From Arthrobacter globiformis (GTDB lineage: Bacteria; Actinomycetota; Actinomycetes; Actinomycetales; Micrococcaceae): DNA of 64,000 nucleotides. Every line of letters starts with the position of its first letter. Positions within the stretch are counted from its first letter, which is position 1. A program made the position numbers and the translations under genes. Under the pieces are notes generated by a model, which saw only the letters and a program-made list of their open reading frames with translations, had not been told where the DNA came from and did not search any database. Shown here piece after piece: positions 63,767 through 64,000 of this stretch. The DNA is taken from the NCBI RefSeq assembly GCF_030815865.1, contig NZ_JAUSXI010000001.1, positions 3,038,001 to 3,102,000 on the forward strand, given 5' to 3'.

Positions 63767-64000
63767 ATGGAATTCAACCGGCTGCTGCAGATCCGGCGCA
63801 TCTATGCGCAAAGTGCCGCATTGGAGCTGCCCAGGGGCCAGGAGATCGTCGAACGCTGGCCGGATGCCGATGTCGTGCTCGTCGACAACCACTGGAACAT
63901 CCCGGAGGTGCACGGTGATGAAACGAACGTGCCTCGCTGGTCCCGGATCAAGACGGAGGCGCTGGTCCTAGGCGTAAAGAAAGCGCTGACCGCCAAGCCG
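63767..64000 (+). CDS. Spore photoproduct lyase-family radical SAM protein (5' part only)
   Basis: The N-terminal 78 residues of a gene running off the right edge. MEFNRLLQIRRIYAQSAALE, then RGQEIVERWPDADVVLVD, HWNIPEVHGDETNVPRW and ALVLGVKKALTAKP resemble the start of actinobacterial proteins in the spore photoproduct lyase (SplB) family; the CxxxCxxC radical-SAM motif would lie beyond the edge. GGGAGAA precedes ATG 63767. In these non-sporulating bacteria the role is unclear; the neighbouring DinB suggests a DNA damage context. Confidence 0.65.
   Translation, partial: MEFNRLLQIRRIYAQSAALELPRGQEIVERWPDADVVLVDNHWNIPEVHGDETNVPRWSRIKTEALVLGVKKALTAKP

Overview
The window is a high-GC actinobacterial chromosome segment, most like Arthrobacter/Pseudarthrobacter (Micrococcaceae). 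The evidence is the very high GC, the many GTG starts, and actinobacterial markers: WhiA beside RapZ and YvcK, RbpA, OpcA, a SufR-type suf operon, a DinB2-type polymerase and a DUF3516-type helicase. I saw no rRNA, tRNA, CRISPR array, transposase or prophage gene.

Layout. 1-2426: a DEAD/DEAH helicase running off the left edge. 2.5-7.4 kb: a Tam-like methyltransferase and a heterodimeric ABC exporter with its GntR regulator. 7.5-17.2 kb: uvrA with a candidate LexA box, a HAD phosphatase, a PlsC-type acyltransferase, uvrC (broken by one extra base near its 3' end), then rapZ-yvcK-whiA. 17.4-21.7 kb: sodA and the glycolytic run gap-pgk-tpiA-secG. 21.9-30.5 kb: rbpA, converging on tkt-tal-pgi-zwf-opcA-pgl, the pentose phosphate and upper glycolysis operon. 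31-33.2 kb: convergent ctaB and ctaA (heme O and heme A synthesis), separated by two oppositely oriented arrays of a 32-bp repeat. 33.2-40.3 kb: a two-gene ABC-2 exporter, then sufR-sufB-sufD-Rieske-sufC-sufT. 40.3-51.3 kb: a zinc metallopeptidase, an acyl-CoA ligase/thiolase pair, and a six-gene acyl-CoA catabolic operon with a divergent MarR gene. 51.3-64 kb is accessory: a secreted hydrolase, a methyltransferase, a proline iminopeptidase, small hypothetical proteins, an RDD protein, an SDR, mntH with candidate Mn operators, a lipoprotein, a rifampicin-phosphotransferase-like enzyme, a second frameshifted gene, a DinB2-like polymerase and the start of a spore-photoproduct-lyase-like gene.

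How the genes work together. The centre is a core-carbon block: gap-pgk-tpiA is read rightward, and tkt-tal-pgi-zwf-opcA-pgl leftward. rbpA lies between them, and the terminator of the leftward operon appears to sit inside the rbpA coding sequence. ctaB/ctaA supply heme A for the terminal oxidase, and suf supplies Fe-S clusters. The six-gene operon at 43.9-50.7 kb has a ligase, dehydrogenase, hydratase, alcohol dehydrogenase, transporter and a metal-dependent amidohydrolase, so it looks like a beta-oxidation-type route for an imported carboxylic acid whose identity I cannot tell.

The most notable unexplained structures are the inverted 32-bp arrays between ctaB and ctaA, the terminator inside rbpA, the isoleucine at the steric-gate position of DinB, the thiolase with Ser in place of its second catalytic Cys, and the two single-base frameshifts, which could be real or assembly errors.
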